Below the pieces are notes generated by a model that made no database searches, was not told where the DNA came from, and saw only the letters and a program-made list of their open reading frames with translations. A DNA stretch of 64,000 bases from Neobacillus niacini (GTDB lineage: Bacteria > Bacillota > Bacilli > Bacillales > Cytobacillaceae), in the NCBI RefSeq assembly GCF_023715785.1, contig NZ_JAMBOX010000005.1:124001-188000 (forward strand). Reading direction: 5' to 3'. Positions 55,405-64,000 of this stretch are shown one piece after another; position 1 is the stretch's first letter, and the number at the start of each line of letters is the position of its first letter. The translations under genes and the position numbers were made by a program.

Positions 55405-55421
55405 ATTAATACAGTATTAAT
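55405..55421. promoter_or_regulatory. Palindromic candidate operator upstream of azoR
   Basis: ATTAATACAGTATTAAT is a perfect 17-bp palindrome centred on 55413, 66 bp upstream of the azoR start. HxlR/YodB-type repressors bind short palindromes of this kind near azoreductase genes. Confidence 0.5.
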
Positions 55422-55656
55422 GTCAATAGAACTCGCATAGTAGTTATTTCCTGTTTTTTATTTATAGCTGATAAAAAAGTCTGTGGAATAATAGTCCCAT
55501 CAGACCATTGCATTATTCTCAATAAAAAAGTTCATCGATGAGTCGGATCGGACGTTTTGTAATCATCAATAATCAATAGAATTTTTTCCGCGAATCGAAA
55601 ATTTACTATTTCAATATAATAGTAATACCAAGATTTTTCGTTTCTTCCAGAAAATA
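55422..55656. other. Intergenic region, azoR promoter to wrbA terminator
   Basis: No credible frame. The azoR promoter should lie at its left end. Confidence 0.5.
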
Positions 55657-55687
55657 AAAAAACTAATCGAAAGGTCCGATTAGTTTT
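55657..55687 (-). terminator. Terminator after wrbA
   Basis: AAAAACTAATCG pairs exactly with CGATTAGTTTTT around a short loop. It lies just past the wrbA stop. Confidence 0.85.
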
Positions 55688-55697
55688 TGATTATGTT

Positions 55698-56309
55698 TTA
55701 TTGATTTGCTTTTTTAACCCATTCTGCAACTGTGACAGTACGCTTTGCTTGATGTTTTACAGCCGCCTGAACATCTTCGATCATTTTCCCATCTTGACCT
55801 ACAGTTACACTAGTTCCATATGGGTTACCACCCGCCCCAAATAATACTGGGTCTGTATAACCTGGAGGAGCAATAATTGCACCCCAGTGCATCATTGATG
55901 TGTACAATGATAAGAGAGTTGCTTCCTGGCCGCCATGTGGGTTTTGTGCAGATGTCATGGCACTTACGACTTTATTGACTGTTTTACCAGTCGCCCACAA
56001 CCCGCCTTGGGTATCAAGGAATTGCTTCATTTGTGATGGCATGTTCCCAAATCGAGTTGGAACACTAAATATAATGGCATCTGCCCATTCAATGTCAGCA
56101 GATGTTGCGACTGGAACGTCTTTTGTAGCCTCAACAGTAGCTTTCCATACATCATTTCCCGCAATAACGGATTCAGGCGCTAATTCTTGTACTTTTAATA
56201 CCTTTACTTCGGCACCAGCTTCTTTCGCACCTTCTTCTGCCCATCTCGCTAGTTGATAGTTTGTTCCACCCATGCTGTAAAAGATCACTGCTAACTTTAC
56301 ATTTGTCAT
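55698..56309 (-). CDS. wrbA: WrbA-type NAD(P)H:quinone oxidoreductase
   Basis: A 203-residue flavodoxin-like protein of the WrbA group, reducing quinones to hydroquinones. The FMN-binding FYSMGGTNYQLARW near 10, PTRFGNMPSQMKQFLD near 80 and the NPHGGQEATLLSL segment near 115 are family signatures. The start is ATG 56309 (seven bases after AAGGAGA). The longer frame to 56363 has a weak ribosome site and adds residues foreign to the family. Confidence 0.9.
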   Translation of the reverse strand: MTNVKLAVIFYSMGGTNYQLARWAEEGAKEAGAEVKVLKVQELAPESVIAGNDVWKATVEATKDVPVATSADIEWADAIIFSVPTRFGNMPSQMKQFLDTQGGLWATGKTVNKVVSAMTSAQNPHGGQEATLLSLYTSMMHWGAIIAPPGYTDPVLFGAGGNPYGTSVTVGQDGKMIEDVQAAVKHQAKRTVTVAEWVKKANQ

Positions 56310-56474
56310 TTTTTCTGTCTCCTTATCAGTTGAATTTCCAAACAATTTGGATAAGAAACCCATTATGAATGCACCACCCTAAGCTATTATTCGTTTATTT
56401 GAAGATAATATTCATTATTAAGCTGCTTTTTTGTTTTTGGACTCATTTGAATTCTTGTGAAAAATCAATTAGTT

Positions 56475-56579
56475 AACTGATATTAGTTTGCTTCAATTGT
56501 TCTAGTTTAATACCACGGATTAATAAATCTCGGATTTAAGATAATAGGAATACACATAAATAATTTGTTAATATCAGTT
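56475..56579. repeat. Distant 11-bp inverted repeat
   Basis: AACTGATATTA (56475-56485) and TAATATCAGTT (56569-56579) are exact reverse complements 83 bp apart, in the wrbA promoter region and upstream of the Spx-like gene's 3' end. They could be paired operator half-sites. Confidence 0.35.
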
Positions 56580-56609
56580 ATTCATCATATTCTAGTAGAC
56601 CCACTGACT

Positions 56610-57014
56610 TTATTGAACTTCTTCCAATAAGCTATAAACTTCATCAAGTTGGATTATACGCATATTACGTGGCAAAAAGCTCCGTATCTCTTCTTCGTTA
56701 AACCCAACTTGTAATCTTTTTTCGTCTAGGATTAATGGTTTTCTCAAGAGCCCAGGATTCTCTTCAATAATTGTATACAATTCTCGAAGCGAAATAGAGT
56801 CAATATCAACATTTAGCTCCTTGAAAGCTTTTGAATTAGTAGAGATAATTTCATCAGTGCCCTCTTCTGTGAAGTGAAGGATATGCTGAATTTCATCTAA
56901 TGTAATCTTTTCTGATTTAATATTTCTTTCTTTGTAAGGAATTTGATGTTCATCAAACCAAGCTTTTGCTTTTCGGCATGAAGCACAACTAGGTGATAAA
57001 TATAAAGTTACCAT
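56610..57014 (-). CDS. Spx-family thiol regulator paralogue
   Basis: A 134-residue Spx/ArsC-fold protein. It has the redox motif CASC at about residues 9-12 ([19 protein letters not shown]), the ArsC-like [10 protein letters not shown] and the C-terminal [29 protein letters not shown] segment (shown here as [14 protein letters not shown] and EEEIRSFLP). Spx binds RNA polymerase and turns on thiol-stress genes. Bacillus has several paralogues; this one may be a specialised copy. Starts at 57014 or 57017, both behind GGGGAG. It sits in a redox-stress cluster with azoR and wrbA. Confidence 0.9.
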   Translation of the reverse strand: MVTLYLSPSCASCRKAKAWFDEHQIPYKERNIKSEKITLDEIQHILHFTEEGTDEIISTNSKAFKELNVDIDSISLRELYTIIEENPGLLRKPLILDEKRLQVGFNEEEIRSFLPRNMRIIQLDEVYSLLEEVQ

Positions 57015-57221
57015 CATTAACACTCCCCTGGTGTTTTTTAGTCAGTTCAACTTATATTAATTAGCATTCCTATATAATTCTCAAATCAATGTATCTCAGA
57101 TTAAAATATCTCAAAATCAGGATATTTTTATTATATATCATCCTCTACGTATGTCAACAAAATATTAAATAACAAGACCACTTTATGAAATTATGTTTTT
57201 ACCCTGTAAATCCTTGGAGCT

Positions 57222-57475
57222 TTAGAACAAAATCGGGTTTCTTGTGTTTATCGGATATAGCTTTCCATCTAACGCAAATGAAATTTTTCCTGTTTTTCCT
57301 CGTATTAATACTGCCCCATCATGTAATGGATTCCCAGGGTAAAAAATGGATTCCAATAATTTAGGTGTCACAAGTGCTCCTATTGTTGTCCCTTTTGTAT
57401 GATTGATTCAATCGGATCACCACGTTCAACTACAATCAGCGCCAGACTAGTTCCTCTAATTTTTTTTACTATTAC
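57222..57475 (-). pseudogene. Fragment of a DisA_N-type diadenylate cyclase
   Basis: Two frames on the minus strand give KIRGTSLALIVVERGDPIES (to about 57400) and then GALVTPKLLESIFYPGNPLHDGAVLIRG, the core of a DisA_N domain with the DGA motif. A frameshift in a short repeat near 57380 and missing ends mark it as a remnant. Proteins of this group make cyclic-di-AMP; the RHR motif region is absent. Confidence 0.55.
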
Positions 57476-57647
57476 AAATTAGATTTAGTATTAGTTTTGG
57501 TGTTTACAAATTATAGATGGACATTCCCAATAATTTTCAGGCAACTTTAATTGATTTATCCGCCTATTATCACTATAATGTAATTAGGTTACTAAAAGTA
57601 TACATGTTACTTTTTATAAATAAATTAATAGAAACGAGGTAGTGAAA

Positions 57648-58142
57648 ATGAAAATGTTAGAATCAAAAGTAATTCAAACTAGGTATGAAAAAGAAATTTT
57701 TATAGATGAAAAACCAAACATTGAAATTAACGGGTTTCGTTCTCTTAATAAGAACACACCTTTTTATGAATTTATGATTGGCCTTGATTTAATGCGGATT
57801 AGGGATAATGAGTATTATGGATATAAGAAAAGTTTTATTCGCATCAGAATATCAGAGGATTTACAATCTCTTTTCGTACTAGAACCCGATTTACAAAGTA
57901 TCTTTGCAGGCAAAAATACGCAGGAAAAAGAAGCAGCCATGGAATTGATTCATTACCTATTAGTTGATTCTCAAACTTTTAATCAAGTAGTATCAGATAT
58001 GATAAGCAGCCTAAGAAAAGTAAATGTCGTAAACAGTTTAGAAATAAAGGAATTAAAAATTAAATTGGATGTGCTAGAAAGATTATTAAATGTTAGCGAG
58101 GATGATATTAAATTCACAATTCCACTGGAAAATATAGCATAG
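57648..58142 (+). CDS. Hypothetical protein, 164 residues
   Basis: A protein of unknown family. It has a mixed alpha/beta N-terminal half with basic and aromatic residues, then a C-terminal helical part (EIKELKIKLDVLERLLN) with coiled-coil character. The start is ATG 57648, seven bases after GAGGT, and a good terminator follows (58155-58192), so it is probably expressed. No membrane segment is present. I cannot assign a function. Confidence 0.6.
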   Translation: MKMLESKVIQTRYEKEIFIDEKPNIEINGFRSLNKNTPFYEFMIGLDLMRIRDNEYYGYKKSFIRIRISEDLQSLFVLEPDLQSIFAGKNTQEKEAAMELIHYLLVDSQTFNQVVSDMISSLRKVNVVNSLEIKELKIKLDVLERLLNVSEDDIKFTIPLENIA

Positions 58143-58154
58143 GTTTTTCGCAAA

Positions 58155-58192
58155 GGAGAAAAGTGCTCATCATAACTGGCTTTTCTCCTTTT
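58155..58192 (+). terminator. Terminator after the hypothetical gene
   Basis: GGAGAAAAG (58155-58163) pairs with CTTTTCTCC (58180-58188), then a T-run. Confidence 0.8.
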
Positions 58193-58223
58193 TTAGTATT
58201 TGTAATATTTCATACTTCAAGGA

Positions 58224-58254
58224 AAAGCAACCTTATCTGAGACAAGGTTGCTTT
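58224..58254 (-). terminator. Terminator of the pentose-phosphate operon
   Basis: AAAGCAACCTT (58224-58234) pairs exactly with AAGGTTGCTTT (58244-58254), just past the pgi stop. Confidence 0.75.
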
Positions 58255-58263
58255 CAATTACAA

Positions 58264-59601
58264 TTATTTAGTAATGCGTTTTCGTAATTCTTTCCTTTCT
58301 TCTTCGTATCCAGGTTTTCCTAGTAGTGCAAACATGTTCTTCTTATATGCCTCTACTCCTGGTTGGTCAAAAGGATTTACTCCCATTAGCAAGCCGCTAA
58401 TTCCACATGCCTTTTCAAAGAAATAAGCCATTTCACCGAAGGTATATTCATTTAATTGATCCAGCTCTACAGATAAGTTAGGAACTCCTCCATCCATATG
58501 GGCTAAAACTGTACCTTGAGCGGCATTCTTATTAACATAGTCCATTGTCTTTCCTGCTAAATAATTTAATCCATCAAGATCCTTATCCTCTATCCCTAGG
58601 GTAATATCTACTTTAGGTTCTCTTACAGATAACACGGTTTCAATCAGTTCACGGCGACCTTCTTGCACATATTGTCCCATGGAGTGAAGGTCCGTTGTAA
58701 AGTCAACAGAAGCAGGATAGAGACCTTTTTGATCTTTCCCTTCACTCTCACCAAATAACTGTTTCCACCATTCAGATACAAAATGAAGGGCAGGTTCAAA
58801 GTTCACCAAAAGTTCAATTGATTTTCCTTTTCGATAAAGAGCATTTCTGACTGCCGCGTACTGGTAACTTTGGTTCACTGCCAAGTTTGGGTCATTGTAC
58901 TTATCCGCCGCCGCAGCAGCACCTGCCATCATTTTATCAATATCTAGGCCAGCCGTTGCAATTGGCAATAAACCTACTGCTGTTAATACGGAATATCTTC
59001 CCCCTACATCATCTGGAATCACAAAGGTTTCATATCCTTCTTCATCGGCAAGAGTTTTTAAGGCTCCTTTAGCTGGGTCTGTTGTAGCATAAATGCGTTT
59101 CCTAGCTTCTTCTTTACCATACTTTTTCTCCATATATTCACGGAAAATACGGAACGCAATCGCAGGCTCGGTTGTTGTACCTGATTTTGAGATTACATTG
59201 ACGGAGATTTCCTTGTCCTTCAGCACGTCAAATAAGTGAGAAATATAAGTGGCACTGATATTTTGCCCAGCAAAATAAATCTCTGTTTTGTCATCCATTT
59301 GATTATGAAACGAATGAGATAGAGCTTCAATAGCAGCTCTCGCTCCAAGATAAGAGCCTCCGATTCCAATCACGATTAAAGCATCGGAATTACTGCGAAT
59401 TCTTTCTGCTGCTGCTTTGATACGCGCAAATTCTTCTTTATCGTAGTTATGCGGTAAATCCACCCATCCAAGATAATCAGAACCTGGTCCTTTTTTCTCG
59501 TGTAGCATATTATGTGCAGTTTTTACAAATTCACTTAAATAATCAACTTCATGCTGTTGCATGAAAGATAAGGTATCTGAATAATCAAAAGTAATTGACA
59601 T
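58264..59601 (-). CDS. pgi: Glucose-6-phosphate isomerase
   Basis: A 445-residue Pgi interconverting glucose-6-phosphate and fructose-6-phosphate. Signatures are [14 protein letters not shown] near 80 and [13 protein letters not shown] near 140, with the catalytic Glu in the MGQYVQEG segment near 312. It is the last gene of an operon read zwf-tkt-gnd-tal-pgi. Confidence 0.94.
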   Translation of the reverse strand: MSITFDYSDTLSFMQQHEVDYLSEFVKTAHNMLHEKKGPGSDYLGWVDLPHNYDKEEFARIKAAAERIRSNSDALIVIGIGGSYLGARAAIEALSHSFHNQMDDKTEIYFAGQNISATYISHLFDVLKDKEISVNVISKSGTTTEPAIAFRIFREYMEKKYGKEEARKRIYATTDPAKGALKTLADEEGYETFVIPDDVGGRYSVLTAVGLLPIATAGLDIDKMMAGAAAAADKYNDPNLAVNQSYQYAAVRNALYRKGKSIELLVNFEPALHFVSEWWKQLFGESEGKDQKGLYPASVDFTTDLHSMGQYVQEGRRELIETVLSVREPKVDITLGIEDKDLDGLNYLAGKTMDYVNKNAAQGTVLAHMDGGVPNLSVELDQLNEYTFGEMAYFFEKACGISGLLMGVNPFDQPGVEAYKKNMFALLGKPGYEEERKELRKRITK

Positions 59602-59683
59602 ACGATTCTTCTCCTCACCGGTTTTATTTGGTTATGTAAGGACGATAACTCTCCTTGCCTAACGCCCTTAGATTTCAATTTTT

Positions 59684-60343
59684 TTATACAGTCTTCCAGT
59701 CAGCAGCAAATTTCTCAAGTCCTTGATCGGTTAACGGGTGTTTTGCCAATTGTTCAATAACCTTGAATGGAATGGTTGCTATATGCGCTCCAGCCATCGC
59801 AACACGAGTAACATGGTCTGGATGCCTTACAGATGCTGCAATGATTTGTGTATCCAGATTTTGAATCCGGAACATCTCAGCAATTTTTGCGACAAGCTGC
59901 ACTCCATCTTCATTAATGTCATCTAAACGGCCTAAGAATGGGGATACATAGGTAGCTCCTGCACGTGCTGCCAGTAATGCCTGGTTTACACTAAAAATCA
60001 GTGTAACATTTGTTTTAACCCCTTTTTTGGTTAAATAGCGGCAGGCTTCTAATCCATCCAATGTCATCGGCAGTTTAATGGTAATGTTCTTATCTCCGCC
60101 ATTTATTTTTATAAGTTCATTTGCCTCCGCAATCATTTGATCAGCGGTTAAGGCATTAGGTGTTACTTCGGCAGAAACAGACTCAACCTCTGGGACCGCA
60201 GTTAGAATTTCTGCAATGCGGTCTTCAAATTTAACTCCTTCTTTTGCCACTAATGAAGGGTTGGTTGTAACACCCGATAAGACTCCAATTTTATATGCTT
60301 TTTTAATCTCATCTAAGTTTGCAGTATCAATAAAAAATTTCAT
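59684..60343 (-). CDS. tal: Transaldolase, short TalC/MipB type
   Basis: A 219-residue (beta/alpha)8 transaldolase of the short TalC/MipB class. The Schiff-base Lys sits in NITIKLPMT near 85-93; GVTTNPSL near 23 and [10 protein letters not shown] near 130 are family motifs. It may act as transaldolase or as a fructose-6-phosphate aldolase; the operon partners favour transaldolase. The ribosome site GGAGG is good. Confidence 0.92.
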   Translation of the reverse strand: MKFFIDTANLDEIKKAYKIGVLSGVTTNPSLVAKEGVKFEDRIAEILTAVPEVESVSAEVTPNALTADQMIAEANELIKINGGDKNITIKLPMTLDGLEACRYLTKKGVKTNVTLIFSVNQALLAARAGATYVSPFLGRLDDINEDGVQLVAKIAEMFRIQNLDTQIIAASVRHPDHVTRVAMAGAHIATIPFKVIEQLAKHPLTDQGLEKFAADWKTV

Positions 60344-60380
60344 TTTCGCTTTCCTCCATTTTGTTATAAATTCGGTTATG

Positions 60381-61274
60381 TTAATTCTTTACAACAGCGT
60401 GGCCGCCAAATTCATTTCTTAATGCAGCCACAACTTTACCTGTAAAGGTATCGTTTTCTAAAGAACGGTAACGCATTAATAAAGACATTGCAATCACTGG
60501 AGTGGCAGTTTGTAAATCTAAAGCTGTTTCCACAGTCCATTTTCCTTCCCCTGATGAGTGCATAATTCCTTTGATTTCATCTAATTTTGCATCCTTTGAA
60601 AATGCATTTTCTGTTAATTCCATTAACCATGAACGAATAACAGAACCATTATTCCAAACTCTTGCTACCTTTTCGTAATCATAATCGAATTCACTCTTCT
60701 CAAGCACTTCAAAGCCTTCACCTATAGCAGCCATCATGGCATACTCTATGCCGTTGTGAACCATTTTTAAGAAGTGTCCGCTGCCTGCTTTGCCTGCATA
60801 TAAGAAACCATTTTCTACTGCTGTATCTTTAAAAATTGGTTGGACTATTTCCCAAGCATCAGAATCGCCGCCAATCATATAACACGCACCATGACGGGCA
60901 CCCTCCATGCCGCCCGAGGTACCTGCATCCATAAATCTGACGCCAATTTCTTTTAATTCATTGTAACGGCGAATGGATTCCTTATAATGAGAATTCCCCG
61001 CTTCAATAACAATATCACCTTTGTCCAAAAATGGGATTATTTCCCCTATGACTGGGTCAACAACTGCATGCGGAACCATAATCCAGATGATTCTAGGTTT
61101 TTCTAAGGATTCTACAAGTTCTTGATAACTTGATACACCAACAGCCCCGTATTTCTTCATTTCTTCCACAGCATTCGGGTTAACATCAAAAGCTATGACT
61201 TCGTGGTTGTGATCCAATAAATTTTGTCCTAGATTTAAACCCATTTTCCCTAAACCAATTAATCCAACCTTCAT
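60381..61274 (-). CDS. gnd: 6-phosphogluconate dehydrogenase, short YqeC type
   Basis: A 297-residue decarboxylating 6-phosphogluconate dehydrogenase. The coenzyme fold starts [16 protein letters not shown], and [10 protein letters not shown] near 90 and [14 protein letters not shown] near 115 are signatures. This short class (YqeC-like) is usually NAD-dependent, unlike the long NADP Gnd (about 470). It lies between tkt and tal with small gaps. Confidence 0.92.
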   Translation of the reverse strand: MKVGLIGLGKMGLNLGQNLLDHNHEVIAFDVNPNAVEEMKKYGAVGVSSYQELVESLEKPRIIWIMVPHAVVDPVIGEIIPFLDKGDIVIEAGNSHYKESIRRYNELKEIGVRFMDAGTSGGMEGARHGACYMIGGDSDAWEIVQPIFKDTAVENGFLYAGKAGSGHFLKMVHNGIEYAMMAAIGEGFEVLEKSEFDYDYEKVARVWNNGSVIRSWLMELTENAFSKDAKLDEIKGIMHSSGEGKWTVETALDLQTATPVIAMSLLMRYRSLENDTFTGKVVAALRNEFGGHAVVKN

Positions 61275-61309
61275 AGTGATTTCCTCCTCTACTTTAATGT
61301 TTCTCTTTT

Positions 61310-63304
61310 TTAAGAATTCAAAAGACTTTTCGTCAGTTGAATGACATTTTCGGTCGTAAATCCGAACTGTTCCATAACTGAAGCACCATCTCCAGAAGCA
61401 CCAAATGATTCGATGGATAAAACTTTTCCTTCAAATCCAACAAAACGCTCCCATCCCATTGAGATTCCCATTTCAATCGCCACTCGTTTTGTAATTGAAG
61501 AAGGAAGTACCGATTGTTTATATTCAGCAGATTGCTGATTAAACAACTCCCAGCTTGGCATTGCAACGATACGAACCGATCGATTTTCTTTTTCGAGTTC
61601 GGCTTTTGCTCTAACAGCTAATGAAACTTCAGAGCCGGTAGCAATCAAAATAACTTCTGGTGTGGAATTAGTTTCAGCCAATACATAAGCTCCCTTAGAA
61701 ACATTCTCCAAATTCGCTTTTGTTTCGTTATACACAGGCAGATTTTGGCGGCTTAAAATCAATGCTACCGGGCCATCCGTTTGCTGAAGCGCATAGGCCC
61801 ACGCACTAGCAGTTTCATTTGCATCCGTTGGTCTAATAACCGTTAACCCTGGTATGGAACGAAGGGCTGCCAAATGTTCAACCGGTTCATGTGTAGGTCC
61901 ATCCTCACCAACCGCAATGGAATCATGCGTAAATACATAAATGACAGGCAGCTTTGATAATGCTGCCAAACGGATTGACGGACGAAGATAATCATTAAAG
62001 ACAAAGAATGTACTAACAAAAGGTTTTACACCGCCATGATAGGCCATTCCATTGGCGGCAGCTCCCATGGCATGTTCACGGACTCCAAAGTAAACATTAC
62101 GTGCACCGTATGATTCAACTGCGTAAATTTGTTCCCCTTTAATGTCCGTCATTGTAGAACCGGAAAGGTCTGCACTTCCCCCAAAAATCGCTGGAACAGA
62201 TTTTACAAAATGATTTATGGCTTCTCCACTGGCAACGCGCGTCGAAACAGCTTTTCCTGTATCAAAGGTTACTATATCTTTTGCATCGATTAGGACTTTT
62301 CCATCTATAGCACTTGTCAATTGATTGGCTAATTCAGGAAATTTTCGATTATAGGATTCGAATAAGGTAATCCAGCTTTGTTCAGCATCGATCCCCTTAC
62401 GCTTTAATTGTTCAAAATGGGCGTTTACTTCCTCTGGAACATAGAAATCTTCCTCATAAAGCCAGTTATAGGTTTGTTTTGTCACTTTCCCTTCTTCTAC
62501 TCCCAGTGGTGCACCATGTGCTTTATTTGTTCCAGCTACCTTCGGGCTTCCATATCCAATTATCGTTCTGACTTCTATCAAGCTTGGCTGATTTGTATTT
62601 TTCTTGGCTGCTTCAATTGCTTTAGAAATCGCTTCGATGTCATTTCCGTCTTCTACTCTTAAATAGTGCCAGTGTGCCGATTCCGCTCTTTTCTCAATGT
62701 TTTCGGAAAAGGAAACGTTCAATTCACCATCAAGGGATATATCGTTTGAATCATATAATACAATCAGTTTTCCTAGTTTCATGTGGCCAGCCATCGACAT
62801 CGCTTCATAGGAAATACCCTCCATTAAGTCACCATCCCCAACTAACGCATAGGTGTAGTGATCAATAATCGGATGTCCTTCTTTATTAAACTTTGCTGCT
62901 AAATGCGCTTCTGCCATCGCCATCCCAACAGCGTTCGCAATCCCTTGGCCTAAGGGACCTGTCGTTGCTTCCACACCTGGTGTATGACCGAATTCAGGAT
63001 GTCCCGGCGTTCTGCTATTCAATTTTCGAAAGTTTTTCAAATCATCGATTGTAACCTTGTAGCCAGTTAAATGCAGCATGCTGTACAGCAAGCTTGACCC
63101 ATGGCCCGCAGATAAAACAAACCGGTCACGGTTAAACCATTTCGGGTTTTCAGGGTTGTGTTGAAGGTGTTTTGCCCATAATGCATATGTCATTGGTGCT
63201 GCCCCCATCGGGAGACCCGGATGACCAGAATTGGCTGCATTAATAGCATCAATCGATAACGTTCTAATTGTCGTAACGGCTAGATTTTCAATTGTTTGTG
63301 ACAA
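61310..63304 (-). CDS. tkt: Transketolase
   Basis: A 664-residue thiamine-diphosphate transketolase. The N-terminus after the start is [19 protein letters not shown], with [18 protein letters not shown] near 25-42 and the ThDP motif [14 protein letters not shown] near 153. The start is TTG 63304, seven bases after GAGGAGG; the longer frame to 63391 would overlap zwf and has no ribosome site. It links the oxidative branch to glycolysis. Confidence 0.93.
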   Translation of the reverse strand: MSQTIENLAVTTIRTLSIDAINAANSGHPGLPMGAAPMTYALWAKHLQHNPENPKWFNRDRFVLSAGHGSSLLYSMLHLTGYKVTIDDLKNFRKLNSRTPGHPEFGHTPGVEATTGPLGQGIANAVGMAMAEAHLAAKFNKEGHPIIDHYTYALVGDGDLMEGISYEAMSMAGHMKLGKLIVLYDSNDISLDGELNVSFSENIEKRAESAHWHYLRVEDGNDIEAISKAIEAAKKNTNQPSLIEVRTIIGYGSPKVAGTNKAHGAPLGVEEGKVTKQTYNWLYEEDFYVPEEVNAHFEQLKRKGIDAEQSWITLFESYNRKFPELANQLTSAIDGKVLIDAKDIVTFDTGKAVSTRVASGEAINHFVKSVPAIFGGSADLSGSTMTDIKGEQIYAVESYGARNVYFGVREHAMGAAANGMAYHGGVKPFVSTFFVFNDYLRPSIRLAALSKLPVIYVFTHDSIAVGEDGPTHEPVEHLAALRSIPGLTVIRPTDANETASAWAYALQQTDGPVALILSRQNLPVYNETKANLENVSKGAYVLAETNSTPEVILIATGSEVSLAVRAKAELEKENRSVRIVAMPSWELFNQQSAEYKQSVLPSSITKRVAIEMGISMGWERFVGFEGKVLSIESFGASGDGASVMEQFGFTTENVIQLTKSLLNS

Positions 63305-63326
63305 AAGTTTTTCCTCCTCAAACTTC

Positions 63327-64000
63327 TTAGTAGTGTAGGATCTTATCCTTGCGTTCTTGAATTGGTTCATCGAGCCACCATTTAAAGCCATTTTCCAATA
63401 GTAAGCAATCAGCAGCTATAGGACCATATGAGCCTGAACGATATTCATATAAAGGTAGTTGATTCGCTTCAAATGCATTGAGAATTGGCTGAACCCATTC
63501 CCATGACAACTCAACTTCCTTCCAATGGGCGAAGAAGGTAGAATCTCCGTTAAACGCATCATAAATAAGTCTTTCATATGCTTCAGGTACTCCCATTTCT
63601 GTTTGTCCATTAGCAAGATTAATCCAAACAGGTTCTACTTTTCCATTGTTCAATGGGTTTTTACTGTTTAATTGAAAAGATATATTTTCATTTGGATTGA
63701 TTTCAATCACCAATAAGTTAGGATTTATTTGAGTATTTTTATATTCATGGTTCTGATTATTTTTAAATTCGATGACGATCCGCGTTGATTTTTCCTTCAT
63801 TCTCTTTCCAGTACGGATGTAAAAAGGAACCCCTGTCCATGACGGATGATCGATCCACAAACGAGCAGCAACAAAGGTATCAGTGGTGGAAGAAGGATCT
63901 ACCCTAGGCTCTTCTAGATATCCAGGAACTACTTGTCCATTTACCTCTCCTAAAATGTATTGGCCGCGAACAATATCATTTTGAACATCTTCCTCTTTTA
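63327..64000 (-). CDS. zwf: Glucose-6-phosphate dehydrogenase, C-terminal part
   Basis: The C-terminal 220 or so residues of Zwf, cut by the right window edge. [18 protein letters not shown] and [20 protein letters not shown] are family segments of the C-terminal G6PD domain, and the stop is at 63327. The enzyme oxidises glucose-6-phosphate. It is the first visible gene of the operon, 22 bp before tkt. Confidence 0.93.
   Translation of the reverse strand, partial: KEEDVQNDIVRGQYILGEVNGQVVPGYLEEPRVDPSSTTDTFVAARLWIDHPSWTGVPFYIRTGKRMKEKSTRIVIEFKNNQNHEYKNTQINPNLLVIEINPNENISFQLNSKNPLNNGKVEPVWINLANGQTEMGVPEAYERLIYDAFNGDSTFFAHWKEVELSWEWVQPILNAFEANQLPLYEYRSGSYGPIAADCLLLENGFKWWLDEPIQERKDKILHY

Overview
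The window looks like chromosomal DNA of an aerobic or facultative spore-former of the Bacillaceae, possibly near Neobacillus; that placement is inference. The support is spoVK, hfq, miaA, mutSL, an mreBH-type gene behind a SigI-like promoter, the order ynbB-hflX-spoVK known from Bacillus, Firmicutes-type galT, Zur boxes of the Bacillus type and a Zn-free L33 paralogue. Base composition and AGGAGG-type ribosome sites fit too.

Region by region. 1-11 kb holds conserved housekeeping genes: ynbB (cut by the window edge), hflX, spoVK, hfq, miaA, mreBH, a 59-residue membrane protein, mutL and mutS. 11-14.4 kb holds a frameshifted secreted M6 metalloprotease, a YwaF-type membrane protein, tRNA-Arg(CCU) with a clear promoter and terminator, and a small gene remnant. 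14.5-23.9 kb is a zinc-starvation island. It has a five-gene nickel/peptide-type ABC importer, an EamA exporter, a GNAT acetyltransferase, a Zn-independent L33, a CobW-type GTPase and a frameshifted flavin monooxygenase, with four Zur-box-like palindromes placed just upstream of its transcription units. 23.9-26.8 kb is a decay zone: a broken moaB, a dcd that has lost its catalytic Glu and its own upstream region, a DUF2075 fragment, and an IS110 element truncated at one end. 26.9-32.8 kb holds a cell-wall amidase and the galKTM-galR cluster with a candidate GalR operator.

32.9-53.6 kb is the main accessory system, a glycyl-radical-enzyme bacterial microcompartment for choline breakdown. The long minus-strand operon runs from a DMT-type transporter (48960) to the last shell gene (32933), about 16 kb. 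It encodes the choline TMA-lyase CutC and its activase CutD, two EutE-like aldehyde dehydrogenases (one with its catalytic Cys replaced by Ser), PduL, a PduS/PduT-like electron-transfer pair, five BMC-H proteins, an EutS/PduU-type protein, a BMC-P vertex protein, and EutJ-, EutP-, EutQ- and EutT-like accessory proteins. Next to it are a LicA-like choline kinase homologue, a divergent Fe-dependent alcohol dehydrogenase, and a two-component system with a PocR-type sensor and an AraC-type response regulator. The expected chemistry is choline to trimethylamine plus acetaldehyde inside the shell, then acetyl-CoA to acetyl-phosphate (PduL) on one side and ethanol (alcohol dehydrogenase) on the other.

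54-57.5 kb holds redox and stress genes (HxlR regulator, azoreductase, WrbA, Spx-like) mixed with two gene remnants (a CMD/AhpD-type and a diadenylate-cyclase-type). 58.2-64 kb is a pentose-phosphate operon read on the minus strand as zwf-tkt-gnd-tal-pgi, with zwf cut by the right edge. No CRISPR array, rRNA gene, prophage or replication origin was seen.
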